A DNA stretch of 64,000 nucleotides from contig NZ_LMFQ01000021.1 of assembly GCF_001426905.1 (NCBI RefSeq), positions 16,471 through 80,470 of the forward strand, in the 5' to 3' direction. Under the pieces are notes generated by a model. That model was not told the origin of the DNA. It did not search any database and saw only the letters and a list, made by a program, of their open reading frames with translations. Source of the DNA: Caulobacter sp. Root1455. GTDB lineage: Bacteria; Pseudomonadota; Alphaproteobacteria; Caulobacterales; Caulobacteraceae. The number at the start of each line of letters is the position of its first letter. Position 1 is the first letter of the stretch. This document shows, in pieces, positions 32,772-42,384 of this stretch. The translations under genes were made by a program, and so were the position numbers.

Positions 32772-33208
32772 CAGGCGGCCTCCCCGCGCAGGTCGAGGCC
32801 GAACGCCAGCTGGCCCGGCTGGTTGCTGTTGCGCACCCTGTAGTCCAGCGAAACGATCAGCTGGCCGGGCGCGGCGGGATCCACGCCGGCGTCCAGGCGC
32901 ACGATCTCGATCCTCGGCTCCCAACGCTTCAAGGATTGGCGCACATAGTGGATGGCCAGGCCGGCCGTCGTGGCGTCGTTGGGCGCGAACATCAACCGGT
33001 GCAGCGGGCATCCGTAGCTGGGCCGCATGACCCGCTCGCCGGGTATGGTGGTCAGCAGCAGGATGATCGCCTGGCGCACGGCGTCGTGGCCGCTGACATC
33101 GGCCAGCCGCCCCGCCGGCGACAGGATCAACCCCGCCGGCCGCCGCAGCTCGGAGGTCGCCCCGCCCAGCTCCGCGCCTTCGAACCGGATGCCCCGAACG
33201 CTTTTCAT
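32771..33208 (-). CDS. Baseplate wedge protein, gp25/GPW family
   Basis: A 145-residue member of the T4 gp25 / P2 gpW family. Diagnostic residues are present: AILLLTTIPGERVMRPSYG, CPLHRLMF and the strongly conserved WEPRI. gp25 initiates sheath assembly at the baseplate. It begins two bases after the PAAR-like gene stop, and its own stop overlaps the start of the J-propeller gene. Confidence 0.92.
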   Translation of the reverse strand: MKSVRGIRFEGAELGGATSELRRPAGLILSPAGRLADVSGHDAVRQAIILLLTTIPGERVMRPSYGCPLHRLMFAPNDATTAGLAIHYVRQSLKRWEPRIEIVRLDAGVDPAAPGQLIVSLDYRVRNSNQPGQLAFGLDLRGEAA

Positions 33209-33210
33209 GC

Positions 33211-33555
33211 TCAACTCCCGGCCGCCACGAGGCGCTGGCCTGGATCGACCACGCGATAATTGACCGTGCCCGGCGGCGACCCGTCGGTAAGCCCCGTGAC
33301 CGTGTCCAGGCACACCGCTCGGCCGCCGATGGTGACGAAGGTCGAGTAGCCCTCCTTGACGACCAGCGTCGTCAGGCAGGGTTTCAGGCCGATGACCGGA
33401 TTGGCGTTCGGACAGGCCGAGATCGGCCGGGACTGCGGATTGGGGTTCACCAGCGCCAACCGGTTCTTGATCCGCACCAGGGTCTGGGTCGGAGCGATGC
33501 CCACCCGGCCGCCATGGTCGCAGACCAGCGTCGCGTCCTGGGTCAACCACAGCAT
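33211..33555 (-). CDS. PAAR-like spike-tip protein
   Basis: A 114-residue protein beginning MLWLTQDATLVCDHGG, with four Cys and repeated Gly/Pro turns (ACPNANPVIGLKPC, IGGRAVCLDTVTGLTDGSPPG). This matches the short PAAR-like proteins encoded after VgrG-type genes in contractile injection clusters, which cap the spike. It lies two bases after the spike gene stop. The canonical PAAR repeats are not exact, so the assignment rests on position plus the Cys/Gly pattern. Confidence 0.75.
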   Translation of the reverse strand: MLWLTQDATLVCDHGGRVGIAPTQTLVRIKNRLALVNPNPQSRPISACPNANPVIGLKPCLTTLVVKEGYSTFVTIGGRAVCLDTVTGLTDGSPPGTVNYRVVDPGQRLVAAGS

Positions 33556-33557
33556 GC

Positions 33558-35072
33558 TCAGCCCTCCTCGAACGCGACGGCGGCGGCGCGGATCGTCAAC
33601 CGGCGGCCCGGAGCCTCGATGACCAGGTCGCCGCTGGCCCGCAGGCGCGAACCGTTGGGGCCGAACTCCAACACGCCGCCCGCGCGGGTCTCCAGCCGCG
33701 CCAGGGCGTCGACGCTGTCCAGGGTCAGGACCTGGCCCCCCGGCGTCCGCACGGTGAAGGCCCGGGCTCCGGCCGCCCCCGCGCCGCGCGGCCCCGGCGC
33801 GGTGCGCTCGCCGTAGAGACCGCCCAGGACCAAGCCGCGGGCCGGATCGCCGTCCGGGAACACCACCAGCACGTCGTCGTCCGGCTCGGGCAGGATGGCC
33901 ACGCCCTTCTCGGCGCCCGCCCCCAGCAGCAGCACCGACATCCAGCCGGTCTCGACGTCACCCAGCACCGGCAGGCGGGCGCGCACCCGGGCCAGGCCAT
34001 CAGGATCGTCGGCGTCGGTCACCCGGCCCAGGGTGAAGGCCGGAACGCGGGCGCGATCGGGTCGGGCCGGCGGCTCGGTCGAAATCTCGACCACATAGCC
34101 GCGGGCCTCCTCGAAGCGATGCAGGGCGCGCGTCACCACGCAGCGGCCGTCGACCAGGTCGCCGAGGCCCTCCAGGTTCACCGGCCGGCCCGGGCGCAAG
34201 TGCGTGTCGCCCTCGACCACCGCCTCCAGCAGCACGGCGCGGGCCACGGCCCGGTCGAGATCGGCCTGGGCCAAGCTCTCGGCCTCTGCCGCGTCGGCGG
34301 CCAGGCGGTTGAACAGGGTGCGTCCGCCCAGATCCGGAAAGGCCGCCAGCCCGCCGTCGCGCAGTTCCTCGGCGTCCTGCCGGGCCAGGCCCGCCCGGGC
34401 GCTGGCCGCGACGGCGCGGGAGGGATCCCACGACTGGGCGCCGGTCCAGGGGCGCAGCGAGTCAGCGCCCGCCATGGCGCGCGCCTCGATGATCTCGCGC
34501 CGCATCCGCAGCGGGATCGGCTCGCCCTCCCCCGCCAGGCTGATCAGCCGAAGGTCGCCGGCTTGCACCACCAGATAGAGGCCGGCGTCGCGCGCCAGAT
34601 CGACCACCAGGTCGAAATCGTTCTGGTCGTGCTGAATGATCAGCGCACGAGTCGGCGGATGCTCGGCGCACCGGAAGCCGAGACCCAGGTCGCCGGCCAT
34701 CTGGCCCGCGAGGTCGGCGACCGTCATGTCGGTCAAGGCTCGGGCCCGCTGTCGCAGCCGCGCCCTGTGCAGCTTGTCCAGGGCCCTCAGCCGCACGACC
34801 CGTCCCTGGGCGGCGTCCTTCTGATACTCGACGGCCGTGATCTCGCCGTCGAACAGGTCGCCCGAGCCGTCGACCGAGAAGGCCAGCGCCGCGCCGAGGC
34901 GGAGGCTGGTCAGGGTGTCGCCCGGCGGATCGGCGAAGACCAGTTCGGCCATGGCCGGCGCGTTCAGGGTCTGGCGCACGAAGGCCGAGACCGCGTGGCG
35001 CCCTAGGGCGGGATCCAGCGGCGCGCCGTCCAGACGGGCCCGCAGCGGGCGATTGGCGAAGATCGAGGTCAT
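33558..35072 (-). CDS. VgrG-like spike protein (Afp8 type)
   Basis: A 504-residue spike protein. The N-terminal region (about 1-330) is gp27-like (phage late control D family: GEITAVEYQ, LRALDKLHRARLRQRARALTDMT split across the domain, HDQNDFDLVVDLARDAG). An OB-fold gp5-type domain follows (about 345-430: LGRVTDADDPDGLARVRARL, GWMSVLLLGAG, LPEPDDDVLVVFPDGDP, LGGLYGE). The C-terminal part is a short beta-rich shaft. No effector extension is attached. ATG 35072 overlaps the LysM gene stop (ATGA). Confidence 0.93.
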   Translation of the reverse strand: MTSIFANRPLRARLDGAPLDPALGRHAVSAFVRQTLNAPAMAELVFADPPGDTLTSLRLGAALAFSVDGSGDLFDGEITAVEYQKDAAQGRVVRLRALDKLHRARLRQRARALTDMTVADLAGQMAGDLGLGFRCAEHPPTRALIIQHDQNDFDLVVDLARDAGLYLVVQAGDLRLISLAGEGEPIPLRMRREIIEARAMAGADSLRPWTGAQSWDPSRAVAASARAGLARQDAEELRDGGLAAFPDLGGRTLFNRLAADAAEAESLAQADLDRAVARAVLLEAVVEGDTHLRPGRPVNLEGLGDLVDGRCVVTRALHRFEEARGYVVEISTEPPARPDRARVPAFTLGRVTDADDPDGLARVRARLPVLGDVETGWMSVLLLGAGAEKGVAILPEPDDDVLVVFPDGDPARGLVLGGLYGERTAPGPRGAGAAGARAFTVRTPGGQVLTLDSVDALARLETRAGGVLEFGPNGSRLRASGDLVIEAPGRRLTIRAAAVAFEEG

Positions 35073-35845
35073 GCCCGCGCCCCCAGCAGGATCGCCAGCG
35101 AGGGCAGCACGATGGTTCTGCCCTCCGGAATGTTCAGGGGGTCATCCACCTCATTGAAGGCGGCGAGATCGGCCCACAGGGTCGGATCGCCGTAGCCGTC
35201 GTCGGCGATCTGATCGAGGCGTTTGAGCGGCAGACCCTCATTGTCGACCGGCATGTCGACGGCCGGGAATTGCTCCACGGACCCGCCTTCGAGATCGGAG
35301 GGCGCCTCGAACTGCGGCGTTACGGGCCGACTGGGCGCGGGACGCGGCTCGGAATCCTCCACCCGGCGCAGGCGCAGGCTGAGCCACGAGCGGCGCGGCG
35401 CGCCGTCGGCGTTGAACCGTTCGAGGCGCTCGGATACGTGCAGAACGACGCCCGGAATGTTCCAGGACTTGCCCCAGATGAACCGCACCGTGGGCGGGGC
35501 GGCGAAGCCGTCGGCCGCGACGGCGTTTTCGGTCAGGTCCCAGAGCGGACGGGTCAGGGCGCGGACGTCGTCGTCGGCGGCCGGACCCTGGCCGTCTTCC
35601 GGCGTCTTCGACGGGCGGCCCTCGCGGGCGATCTCGACGTCGAACAGCAGGTTCAGGTCATATTCGGTGACCCCGCCGCCGGTGGCGATCAACGGATCCT
35701 CGGAGCGGGCCACGCCGTTCAGGAACCCGCCGCCGGCCAGCCGCGTCCGCACCCCGGCGGAGCGCCGCGCTTCCAGGTTTTCCGGATTGAGCAGGCACGA
35801 GATCCGCTCCCCCGATCTTTCCATGAGGAAGGCTACACGCTCCAT
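35069..35845 (-). CDS. LysM-type tube-baseplate connector (Afp7-like)
   Basis: A 258-residue protein. The N-terminal part (about 1-150) resembles the tube-initiator/gp53-like proteins of contractile systems (CLLNPENLEARRSAGVRTR, YDLNLLFDVEIARE, RFIWGKSWNIPGVVLHVSERLERF). A LysM-like domain is at the C-terminus (about 205-255: RLDQIADDGYGDPTLWADLA, then FNEVDDPLNIPEGRTIVLP). It joins the inner tube to the hub. It overlaps the preceding Pro/Arg-rich gene by 13 bases and the spike gene by four. Confidence 0.88.
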   Translation of the reverse strand: MERVAFLMERSGERISCLLNPENLEARRSAGVRTRLAGGGFLNGVARSEDPLIATGGGVTEYDLNLLFDVEIAREGRPSKTPEDGQGPAADDDVRALTRPLWDLTENAVAADGFAAPPTVRFIWGKSWNIPGVVLHVSERLERFNADGAPRRSWLSLRLRRVEDSEPRPAPSRPVTPQFEAPSDLEGGSVEQFPAVDMPVDNEGLPLKRLDQIADDGYGDPTLWADLAAFNEVDDPLNIPEGRTIVLPSLAILLGARA

Positions 35846-37386
35846 CGGCCCTCCTCCTGCTCACGGGCCAACTGATCCCAGCGTGGGGGCGACGCCTCGA
35901 CGCCGGGCGGCGGCGCGATGGTCATCGGCGGCAGCGCCGGCCAGCGGTCGTCCGACGGCGAAGCGGCCAGGCGGCGCGAAGCGGCGCGCGGCGGAACTGG
36001 AGGCGGCGTGGCGAAACTCGACCGCTTGTCCCGCACCTGGGTGTCGCCGTCCGACAAGGGCGCTTTGGGAGCTCCACGAAGGATCCGGCGGGCGGCGCGG
36101 GGAACCGCGTCGGCCTTGGTCCGGCTCGGCGGCGCGCCTCGGAGGTGCGAGAAGACCGGCGCGGGAGGCGCCGAAGGGATCGCCCGCGACGATATGAAGG
36201 ACGGCGCGGATCGCTCCGGGACGGCGTCCCGAGACGGTTGATCGATCGGCGGCGTCATCCTGACCCCGGTCGGATCGGGAGTCGTGAACCGATTGGCGCG
36301 ACGGCGGGCGCCCAGCGCGGCGAGCGTCCGAAAAAGGGAGCGCCGCGGAGGCGGCGGCGTCTTGTCCAGCCAGGTCCGATCCGGCTTGACGGCGGAAACG
36401 TCCGAGCTGGAGGCCGGGAAGGTCGCTTGGGGGACCGGCGCGCGGGCGGGCGCAATCGTTTCCGTGGTGTCCGCACTGCCGCCCCTCGCGGGCCGCCCGG
36501 GATCCGCCGAAAGCTCCAGGGATCTCTCGATGCGCGCGGATCTGGCGAAGAACCAGGACCTTTGACGCCGGGCGGGCGCCGCGTTGATCCGATCCGGATG
36601 GGTTTTCGACCGGTCCTCCGACGCAGCCTTCGGATGCGCCTGCACGAAGGCATGGTCGTTCAGCGGCCTTTCCGGCGCCCGCCGAGGATCGGGCCTGGCC
36701 TCCGCCGCGTCGGGCGTCGCCGCGCGCGCCGGCGGCGCCTCGGACCAAATCGGGTCAGAGGGCGGCGCCTTGGGCCTGTTCGACAGCGGCGCCGCGGGCT
36801 CCGGCGCTCTCGCGGCCGCTTGGGACGGCGAACCGACGACGGTCAGAGGCGAGCGCGGGCGACGCGGCGCCGCGCCAGGTTCCGGCGTCGGCTCCGGGCG
36901 CGTCGGCCGTTCCGAGGTCGGCGCGGCCTCCAGGGATGCGAACACCGGCCGCGGTCGCCGTTTCCGCTCGACCTCCGGCCGCCCCCAGGTCTCGGACGAC
37001 CGGTCGTTCAGGGCGGCCAGGGTCGGGACGGCGGTCTCGCGGCGGGACGCCGGCGGAGGCCGCGGATCGCGCGAAGCCGGTTCAGGCTCGGTCGGCGTCG
37101 TGGGTCGAGACGGCAAGCCGTCCGGCCCGACCGGCGGCCAGGCCGACGGGTCGCTGGTCAGGGACAGCGGAGCCTCGCCTGCCTCCGCCAGCTGGGACGT
37201 CCGCTCGGCCACGTGCGCCAGCCAATGGGCCGGCGCGCCCGGATACCGTTCGGCCAGGGCGGCCATGACCGGGTCTGGCGCCGGCGCGGATCGATCCTCG
37301 GAGGCGCGCTCCAAGGCCTGGGCCACGGAGCGGGCCAGGGCGGCCATGGCGATCAGCCAACCCGACAACAGGCGGCGGAGGGCCAT
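35833..37386 (-). CDS. Pro/Arg-rich, mostly disordered contractile-system protein
   Basis: A 517-residue protein of low complexity, rich in Pro, Arg, Ala and Ser. It starts with a hydrophobic/amphipathic helix (MALRRLLSGWLIAMAALARSV), followed by a short folded-looking part (about 25-75, YPGAPAHWLAHVAERTSQL), then a long disordered middle. The C-terminus ends with a short conserved-looking tail (RWPALPPM... RWDQLAREQEEGRW). It is tightly packed between tube and LysM genes, so it belongs to the machine. Candidate roles are a divergent ruler or a linker to the membrane; neither can be proved from sequence. Confidence 0.75.
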   Translation of the reverse strand: MALRRLLSGWLIAMAALARSVAQALERASEDRSAPAPDPVMAALAERYPGAPAHWLAHVAERTSQLAEAGEAPLSLTSDPSAWPPVGPDGLPSRPTTPTEPEPASRDPRPPPASRRETAVPTLAALNDRSSETWGRPEVERKRRPRPVFASLEAAPTSERPTRPEPTPEPGAAPRRPRSPLTVVGSPSQAAARAPEPAAPLSNRPKAPPSDPIWSEAPPARAATPDAAEARPDPRRAPERPLNDHAFVQAHPKAASEDRSKTHPDRINAAPARRQRSWFFARSARIERSLELSADPGRPARGGSADTTETIAPARAPVPQATFPASSSDVSAVKPDRTWLDKTPPPPRRSLFRTLAALGARRRANRFTTPDPTGVRMTPPIDQPSRDAVPERSAPSFISSRAIPSAPPAPVFSHLRGAPPSRTKADAVPRAARRILRGAPKAPLSDGDTQVRDKRSSFATPPPVPPRAASRRLAASPSDDRWPALPPMTIAPPPGVEASPPRWDQLAREQEEGRWSV

Positions 37387-37389
37387 GGT

Positions 37390-37857
37390 CTAGGCTCGGG
37401 TCAGGGTGTCGAACGACAGCTTGAGTTCCTCGATCGCCACTTCGCGGCCGAGGGCGTCGAACGACACGCCGCTCCATTCGCAAGGCCAGGCGTTGTCGAG
37501 GTTCCAGCGCAGGACCTCGGCGGTGCCCTTCACGTCCAGCATCGCGATCGAGATGCTGCGACGGGGCGTTCCCCCGGCCAGGACTTCCTTGAGCCAGTCC
37601 CACAGCGCCGGGGTCTTGGTCAGGCCATAGCGCAGCGTGACCTCGGCGTATTCGACGGGCCCGGGCAGGGTCCGGACGATCTGGCCGCTGCCGGATTCGC
37701 GGTAGCGTATCGGATGGATCCGCACCCCCAGGCCGAAGCACTCGGTGAACCGGACATCACCCATCTCGCGGGACGACAGCATGAAGTTGTAGTTGCGATA
37801 GACGTCGGGCAGAGCGCCAACCTTGGGCGCCGCCGCTGCTTCTTCGGTTTTGGCCAT
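37390..37857 (-). CDS. Inner tube protein (gp19-like phage tail tube)
   Basis: A 155-residue tube protein of the T4 gp19/Afp1 family (PDVYRNYNFMLSSREMGDVRF, the ECFGLGVRIHPIRYRES loop, ALWDWLKEVLAGG and a C-terminal WSGVSFDALGREVAIEELKL). It forms the hexameric inner tube. Only one tube gene is present, whereas Afp/PVC-type systems have two or three. It starts 25 bp after the sheath stop. Confidence 0.93.
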   Translation of the reverse strand: MAKTEEAAAAPKVGALPDVYRNYNFMLSSREMGDVRFTECFGLGVRIHPIRYRESGSGQIVRTLPGPVEYAEVTLRYGLTKTPALWDWLKEVLAGGTPRRSISIAMLDVKGTAEVLRWNLDNAWPCEWSGVSFDALGREVAIEELKLSFDTLTRA

Positions 37858-37882
37858 GACGGATCCTCTTCAGGTTTTGGGG

Positions 37883-39103
<1,221 letters not shown>

Positions 39104-39104
39104 G

Positions 39105-39788
39105 TCAAATCTCCAGCGGTAAACGAAGGATCACGGGACTTCCGGTTTCGACCTCACTGTCGATCTCCACCCCACGGGCCCGGACATTGAGGCGGACAGG
39201 TCTGCCCTTGCCGCCGACGGGACCGTGGAGGCGAAAGCGGCCGAAGGCGTCGGTCTGAGTGGAGCGGTCGAGACCCTCAAGGCGCACCACGGCGCCGGCG
39301 ACCGGCGTGTCGCCTGGCCCCAGGACCGAGCCCTGCAGGACACCGAGCTCGCCCGACACGATATTGAGCGGGAAGCGAACGAGGCCCGCCCGGTCGGCCT
39401 GGCGCCGCCGGGCGATCGAGACCGTGGCCCGCAGCACGAAGCCGGGTCCGGGCGGCAGATTCAGTTCGGCGCACAGCTTCAGCGGGTCACGGTCCAGGAC
39501 CACCTCGGTCTCTTCGTGCTCCATCGCCGCGAACAGCAATTCCATGGCGCCCGTCTGTTCAACGATGGGATCCGCGGCGCGGACGGTGACCAGGTAGTCG
39601 GCGGTCATGGTCAGCGGCGGCGAGGCCGCGCGAGGCGCCGCGTGCGGGGCCAGACCGACCAAGCGCAGGTCGACCCCTTCCCCGCAGTCGCGATCGCTCA
39701 AGGACCGGGCGACAACGGTTCGACCCGGCAGGACCTCCTGGGTCCAGCCGATCAATTCGCGCGTCGTTTCCTCGAGCCCCTCGGGCAT
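39105..39788 (-). CDS. Cap/terminator-like protein (Pvc16-like) with carboxypeptidase-regulatory-like domain
   Basis: A 227-residue protein, first in the contractile operon. Residues about 1-145 resemble the Pvc16/Afp16 N-terminal family (GVDLRLVGLAPHAAPR, LTMTADYLVTVRA, MELLFAAMEHEET), which caps tube and sheath. Residues about 150-227 look like a carboxypeptidase-regulatory-like beta domain (GSVLGPGDTPVAGAVVRLEG, TDAFGRFRLHGP). ATG 39788 has a GGAG ten bases upstream; a TTG ten codons earlier is less likely. The family call is tentative, but the location just before the sheath supports it. Confidence 0.7.
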   Translation of the reverse strand: MPEGLEETTRELIGWTQEVLPGRTVVARSLSDRDCGEGVDLRLVGLAPHAAPRAASPPLTMTADYLVTVRAADPIVEQTGAMELLFAAMEHEETEVVLDRDPLKLCAELNLPPGPGFVLRATVSIARRRQADRAGLVRFPLNIVSGELGVLQGSVLGPGDTPVAGAVVRLEGLDRSTQTDAFGRFRLHGPVGGKGRPVRLNVRARGVEIDSEVETGSPVILRLPLEI

Positions 39789-40363
39789 TTTCTGATCGCT
39801 CCCCCTGGTACAACCCAAAGACGTCCAGACATACTAAGTCCGAATTTTAACAAATGAAAAGCTCGGATTTCATCGTTCTGTGAACACGATTTTCTCGGCC
39901 ATCGAGATTCAGACGGATGGACTCGTCCGACTTCACAAAGAACATTTAAAGCACAGATTCAGATCACAACGCTGACGCAGCGACAAATACATGGCACTTT
40001 TCGCCATAGACAACTATTAATTTGCTACAGACTAAACCGGCAATTCAAATATTGTCGAGAAAAATGCTGGTTTTTAGCTTGCACAAATAGACATAAACGA
40101 GACCTACAGAGGGCAATTATTCAATCGTCGGAAAACTAGAAATAAACGCATTAGTTGTGCTGCCGCACCGTCGACGCCGGAACACCGACATTGCGAAAAG
40201 GGTCGTCCGCCGCCCCTCCCGCCATGTCACGGCGAACGCTGGCGAGGATCGGACGGGACGCTCGGCCGCGACGCCTCGGAACACGATGGACGGCGTCTCC
40301 ATGCGGAGGGAAACCCGCCCCGCCATGTCGGCGGCGGCCCCGACGAGCGGCCGAAAGCGCCCG
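39789..40363. promoter_or_regulatory. AT-rich intergenic region upstream of the contractile operon
   Basis: About 575 bp with no convincing gene. From roughly 39830 to 40160 the composition is strikingly AT-rich against the roughly 70% GC around it, with many A/T runs. It is the only place from which the 14-gene operon could be transcribed as a unit, so its promoter should be here. No tRNA, integrase or direct repeats could be seen. Confidence 0.6.
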
Positions 40364-41200
40364 TCAGGTTCGGTTCTCCTCTCGCCAGTAGAAGTACAGC
40401 AGCACCGCCATGGCCCCGGCCAACGGGTGCCAGAGCATGCCGTGCGGCTGGAAGAAGGCGTTCGGGTCGCACATCGGCCCGCCGGTCTGCGACAGCGCCC
40501 AGAACACGGTTGCGGCGATGATGCAGCCCACGGCCAGCCACCAGAGCAGGATGGTGTTCCACCGCCCCTGCCAGGGCTTGCCCTCCCGCACGCAGGCGTA
40601 GATCTCCAACGCCAGATAGGCGGCCACCAGGGTGATGATCAGGATCAGCGACTTGAACTCCCACTGCCAGATGGCGTGGAGGATCACGAACACCACCACG
40701 GTGATGGGATAGAACACCCAGAACACCCAGTCGGCGGGGACCAGCCGGCGCAGGGTGTAGAACACCAGGAACGCCGCGTAGACGTACATCGACAGCCCGT
40801 CGAAGTTTCCCGCCCAGCCGATGATCGAGGCGTGGAACCACATGCTGCCCAGACCCAGGAACAGCACCGCGAAGACGTACAGGTCGGCGATGAAGTTGTC
40901 CGACCGCATGACGTTCTCGCCGCGCGCTCCGTCCTTGCGATCCAGATAGATCACCAGGGCCACCAGGGCGGCGGTCAGGATCGAATAGAGGTTGAACCAG
41001 GTGTTGACCGGCTGTCGGACGCCGTTGGCGTGCGCGATCACGTCGGCCGGATTGAAGGCTTCGCAGAAGCAGGTGTTGGGCGTCGTGGCCATGCAGCTGT
41101 CGGGGCTGCCCGGCCAGCCGGCGGCGACGAAGATCAGGAATGGCAGCAGAACCAGGACGATCCCGACCCCCAGCACGATGAAACCGCGGTAAGCGCTCAT
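40364..41200 (-). CDS. Ceramidase-family (CREST superfamily) membrane hydrolase
   Basis: A 278-residue membrane protein with about seven helices. Features matching alkaline-ceramidase/PAQR-type hydrolases are GLGSMWFHASIIGW in the second third (His of the zinc site and the Ser two residues after it) and a C-terminal QPHGMLWHPLAG with two more His. The N-terminal loop has several Cys (DSC, NTCFCEAF). These enzymes hydrolyse amide bonds of sphingolipids. Caulobacter makes ceramides, so the substrate may be native. The start at ATG 41200 follows a GAGGAGG. It reads toward the AT-rich region. Confidence 0.78.
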   Translation of the reverse strand: MSAYRGFIVLGVGIVLVLLPFLIFVAAGWPGSPDSCMATTPNTCFCEAFNPADVIAHANGVRQPVNTWFNLYSILTAALVALVIYLDRKDGARGENVMRSDNFIADLYVFAVLFLGLGSMWFHASIIGWAGNFDGLSMYVYAAFLVFYTLRRLVPADWVFWVFYPITVVVFVILHAIWQWEFKSLILIITLVAAYLALEIYACVREGKPWQGRWNTILLWWLAVGCIIAATVFWALSQTGGPMCDPNAFFQPHGMLWHPLAGAMAVLLYFYWREENRT

Positions 41201-41583
41201 GACCCCTCCTCGAGAACTCAGGTGGACGCGAACTCGGGTGGACGCGGACATCCCCGGAAAGCTTGGGGCGCACTGACGGCCGGCGACGACGCCGGGCGGG
41301 ACAGGAGACGAAAGCCGCTCAGCGCGCGGAGCTCCGCCTACAGTCAAGGTTGCTCGGACTGGACGACCATATCCAAAACTGAACTCATAGGTGGAGCTTA
41401 ACAGGCCTTGGCCATCCGTCCATACGGCATTTCGCCGGGCGGCCGGGGCCGTGCCCAGCGGCGCGGCGAGCCGGGCTCGAGGGCGGAGTCGATTTCGGCT
41501 GTCGGCGGACGATGCCTTCGGTGGTGTTCCCGGCCCGCGATTTCGCTAGTGTCCGACAGAGATTCCCCGTCGAAAGCGGTCGT
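41201..41583. other. Intergenic region between divergent genes
   Basis: 383 bp between the ceramidase-like gene and rfbF, with no convincing coding sequence or RNA. An AT-richer patch (41341-41400) may hold promoters for either side. Confidence 0.5.
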
Positions 41584-42366
41584 ATGACGCAGAACAACAA
41601 GACCAAGGTCGTCATTCTCGCCGGCGGCAAGGGCACGCGGATCGCCGAGGAGACTCAGGTTCGACCCAAGCCGATGGTCGAGATCGGCGGCCGCCCGATC
41701 ATCTGGCACATCATGAAGTCCTACAGCGCCCATGGCCTGAACGACTTCGTGATCTGCTGCGGCTATCTGGGCGACAAGGTCCGCGAGTACTTCCTGAACT
41801 ACGCCTACCAGAACGCCGACCTGACGATCCTCCCCAGCGGCCGGGTCGAGGTGCACCAGAGCCATTCGGAGCCATGGACCATCACCCTGGTCGACACCGG
41901 CGATGACACCATGACCGGGGGACGGATCAAGCGGGTCAGCCGCTACATCGCCGACGATCCCTATTTCTGCCTGACCTACGGCGACGGACTATCGGACGTC
42001 GACATCGGCGCGCTGATCCGCTTCCACGAGGCGCACGGCGCCCAGGCGACGATCACGGCCGTCACCCCCCTCGCCCGCTTCGGGGCCCTGAAGATCAAGG
42101 GCGACATGGTGGAGCGGTTCATCGAAAAACCCGCGTCGGAAAGCGGACGGATCAACGGCGGCTTCTTCGTGCTGTCGCCCAAGGTGCTGGACCTGATCGA
42201 CGGCGACGAGACGGTTCTGGAACAGGCCCCGCTGGAGCACCTGGCCAAGGCCGGTGAACTGCGGGCCTACCGCCACGACGGCTTCTGGCAGCCGATGGAC
42301 ACGCTGCGCGAGAAGCTGCACCTCGAAGACCTGTGGGCGAAGGGCGCGCCCTGGAAGAACTGGTAG
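41584..42366 (+). CDS. rfbF: Glucose-1-phosphate cytidylyltransferase RfbF
   Basis: A 260-residue nucleotidyltransferase that makes CDP-glucose from glucose-1-phosphate and CTP, the first step to CDP-3,6-dideoxyhexoses. The signature VVILAGGKGTRIAEET is at about residue 9-24, followed by RPKPMVEIGGRPIIWHIM, TYGDGLSDVDI and RINGGFFVLSPKVLDLI. Length equals the family norm. ATG 41584 was chosen because family members begin just before this point; the ribosome-binding site is weak. The partners rfbG and rfbH follow within 4 kb. Confidence 0.95.
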   Translation: MTQNNKTKVVILAGGKGTRIAEETQVRPKPMVEIGGRPIIWHIMKSYSAHGLNDFVICCGYLGDKVREYFLNYAYQNADLTILPSGRVEVHQSHSEPWTITLVDTGDDTMTGGRIKRVSRYIADDPYFCLTYGDGLSDVDIGALIRFHEAHGAQATITAVTPLARFGALKIKGDMVERFIEKPASESGRINGGFFVLSPKVLDLIDGDETVLEQAPLEHLAKAGELRAYRHDGFWQPMDTLREKLHLEDLWAKGAPWKNW

Positions 42367-42384
42367 CCGGGACGCCTACGCGGC

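Noticed and set aside
40117..40326. 69-codon open frame in the AT-rich intergenic region
   Set aside because: No ribosome-binding site, odd Arg-rich composition, and no similarity I can recognise.
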